From positions 1,116,001 to 1,180,000 of the forward strand of contig NZ_CP029562.1 in the NCBI RefSeq assembly GCF_004136315.1: a stretch of DNA of 64,000 nt. The letters are read 5' to 3'. The notes beneath the pieces are model-generated. The model was not told where the DNA came from and searched no databases. It saw only the letters and a list, made by a program, of their open reading frames with translations. Shown in pieces: positions 63,098 to 64,000 of the stretch (its first letter is position 1; every line of letters starts with the position of its first letter). The position numbers and the translations under genes are program-made. Origin of the DNA: Mesorhizobium sp. Pch-S (lineage in GTDB: Bacteria > Pseudomonadota > Alphaproteobacteria > Rhizobiales > Rhizobiaceae).

Positions 63098-63648
63098 TCA
63101 AGCCGGCATCGCGTCCTGCCAGCCGGTTTTCTCGAGAACAATCCTGGCCAGCTCGACAGGCGTCCGTCCGTCTGTCGGCACCACGATCAGGCCATCGGCA
63201 TTCTCGCCGGCCATGCGCCTTGCCTGCCGCAGCGAGCGTTCGGCCTGCGCTTCCGCGCCCCGGCCGATCTCGCGCTGCGCCAGGCGCTCAAGCAGCACGG
63301 GCTCGCTCACGCCAAGCCGCACGAGGTGATCTCGGCGTCGGGAATGGCTGCCAGGATCCAGCGCCTGTCGAAGGCAAGATGCTGCATGACGCCCGACATG
63401 ATCAGCCGCGTGTGGCCCAGGGCCCGGTATGTCGACCAGATAGCGGCAAGGTTGATGCTGCTGATGTCGACGGTGCCCGGCCACAGCCGGTCGAGCTCTT
63501 CCCGTGTCGGGCGCGGGAACACCCTGTCGAGCTCGTCGGTTTCGACAACCGCGTGCGCGATCTGCGCGGCGGCGAGCTCAACACTGAGTTCCCAGCAAAG
63601 CGTCGACTTGCCGACACCCGCCGGTCCCGTAATCAGCAACAGCTGCAT
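63098..63648 (-). pseudogene. P-loop kinase/AAA ATPase broken by one frameshift
   Basis: ATG 63648, with a GAGG ribosome site, starts MQLLLITGPAGVGKSTLCWE, a textbook Walker A. It continues VETDELDRVFPRPTREELDR and LIMSGVMQHLAFDRRWILAA. After AEIT (about 63325) this frame reads SCGLA and stops at 63307. The next frame continues VRLGVSEPVLLERLAQREIG to 63098, exactly where the protein should go on. One missing base explains it: 551 bases become 184 codons. The whole protein would be a small adenylate/gluconate-kinase-like P-loop enzyme of about 183 residues. It is either a real mutation or a base-calling error. Confidence 0.78.
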
Positions 63649-63724
63649 TTTGCCTCTTCGGTTCTGTGCCGGTCCAACCGGCTGACATTGACAACGCGCC
63701 AAACCATACCCATACCTTGTGCCC

Positions 63725-63790
63725 ATGAGACAGATGTTTGCCTCCGCCACGACCACGACGACCATCGCTTTGCGGTGGCCGGTCGTCTGA
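63725..63790 (+). CDS. Threonine-rich leader peptide of the synthetase gene
   Basis: A 21-codon frame (or 18 from ATG 63734, which has GAGACAG upstream) reads MRQMFASATTTTTIALRWPV plus V and a stop. Five consecutive Thr codons (ACG ACC ACG ACG ACC, 63749-63763) are followed by Ile. GACGACC inside the Thr run can pair with GGTCGTC at its end (63781-63787), and a terminator lies 32 bases after the stop. This is the arrangement of ribosome-mediated attenuation: stalling at Thr codons when tRNA-Thr is uncharged would prevent the terminator. The gene downstream is a threonyl-tRNA synthetase-like gene, which fits exactly. Confidence 0.8.
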   Translation: MRQMFASATTTTTIALRWPVV

Positions 63791-63821
63791 TGCGCTGAAC
63801 AAACAGCTTCTCGACCCCCAG

Positions 63822-63847
63822 CCCCGCCGGATCGTGCGGGGTTTTTT
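63822..63847 (+). terminator. Attenuator terminator ahead of the threonyl-tRNA synthetase-like gene
   Basis: CCCCGC and GCGGGG arms around an 8-base loop, followed by TTTTTT, placed between the Thr leader peptide and the start of the synthetase gene 40 bases on. There is no full gene before it to terminate, so its role is regulatory. Confidence 0.85.
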
Positions 63848-63886
63848 GTTCCTTTCGCTGTCCGGCTTTTTTTCAAGGACAGAACC

Positions 63887-64000
63887 ATGGAACAAGACGA
63901 TCACCGTATCCTGGCCAACCGGCTCGACCTCTTCCATTTCGAAGAGGACGCTCCCGGCATGGTCTATTGGCACCCGGCCGGCTGGCAGCTCTATCGCCAG
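63887..64000 (+). CDS. thrS: Threonyl-tRNA synthetase-like protein, start only
   Basis: The first 38 codons are visible; the gene runs past base 64000. The text [20 protein letters not shown], followed by [17 protein letters not shown], matches the start of the ThrRS catalytic core (class II motif 1 region, DHR..G..LDLFHF...PGMV.WHP.G). In full-length ThrRS this block comes after about 240 residues of TGS and editing domains. Here it begins directly at ATG 63887, so this copy lacks both and should be the short catalytic-plus-anticodon-domain type. It is controlled by the Thr leader/attenuator. Confidence 0.8.
   Translation, partial: MEQDDHRILANRLDLFHFEEDAPGMVYWHPAGWQLYRQ

Overview
The window looks like chromosome from a rhizobial alphaproteobacterium of the Phyllobacteriaceae (Mesorhizobium/Aminobacter type). 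The reasons are the high GC content, the zwf-pgl-edd Entner-Doudoroff operon, the isocitrate lyase region with a short-chain-acyl XRE regulator, and many copies of rhizobial intergenic repeats. This placement rests on protein and repeat character only. No rRNA, tRNA, CRISPR array, transposase or phage gene was seen.

Layout. 0-7 kb: start of an acetoacetyl-CoA synthetase, an AsmA-like protein, and a polyamine ABC importer (potFGHI). 7-11 kb: an EamA exporter, a SnoaL-like protein and a TetR regulator sharing a duplicated operator, and an S41-like peptidase. 11.1-17.9 kb: a compositionally distinct island with an unusual gene set: PrmC-like methyltransferase, EamA exporter, membrane desaturase, small ParB-fold protein of the SbnI/SerK type, fold-III PLP decarboxylase, SbnA-like PLP synthase and a LysR regulator. 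This is the best candidate for an undescribed system; it probably makes and exports a modified amino acid or amine derived from serine. 18-22 kb: ScfR/RamB-like regulator, isocitrate lyase and small proteins. 22-31 kb: degenerate receiver, HAD phosphatase, gamma-glutamylputrescine synthetase/oxidase pair, two-component system, lipoprotein and SH3 protein. 30-37 kb: SDR (3' frameshift), aldehyde dehydrogenase and zwf-pgl-edd. 37-41 kb: two tandem secreted von Willebrand A proteins. 41-53 kb: MarR/SDR pair, GlxA-like regulator, folD, WecG-type glycosyltransferase, proC, further regulators and enzymes, two tiny proteins and a DapA-family lyase. 53-64 kb: a 1508-residue autotransporter, cupin, LysR/GST/DMT transporter group, TetR/DinB pair, a frameshifted P-loop kinase, and at the right edge a threonine-rich leader peptide with an attenuator ahead of a threonyl-tRNA synthetase-like gene.

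Working together: potFGHI (uptake) and the puuA/puuB-like pair (breakdown) form a polyamine theme. The XRE regulator with aceA links short-chain acyl-CoA or acetate to the glyoxylate shunt. zwf-pgl-edd routes hexoses through Entner-Doudoroff. The leader peptide at 63.7 kb would make expression of the synthetase depend on charged tRNA-Thr. Two genes (the SDR at 30.5 kb and the kinase at 63.3 kb) each lack exactly one base relative to an obvious ancestral frame, which is either real decay or sequence error.
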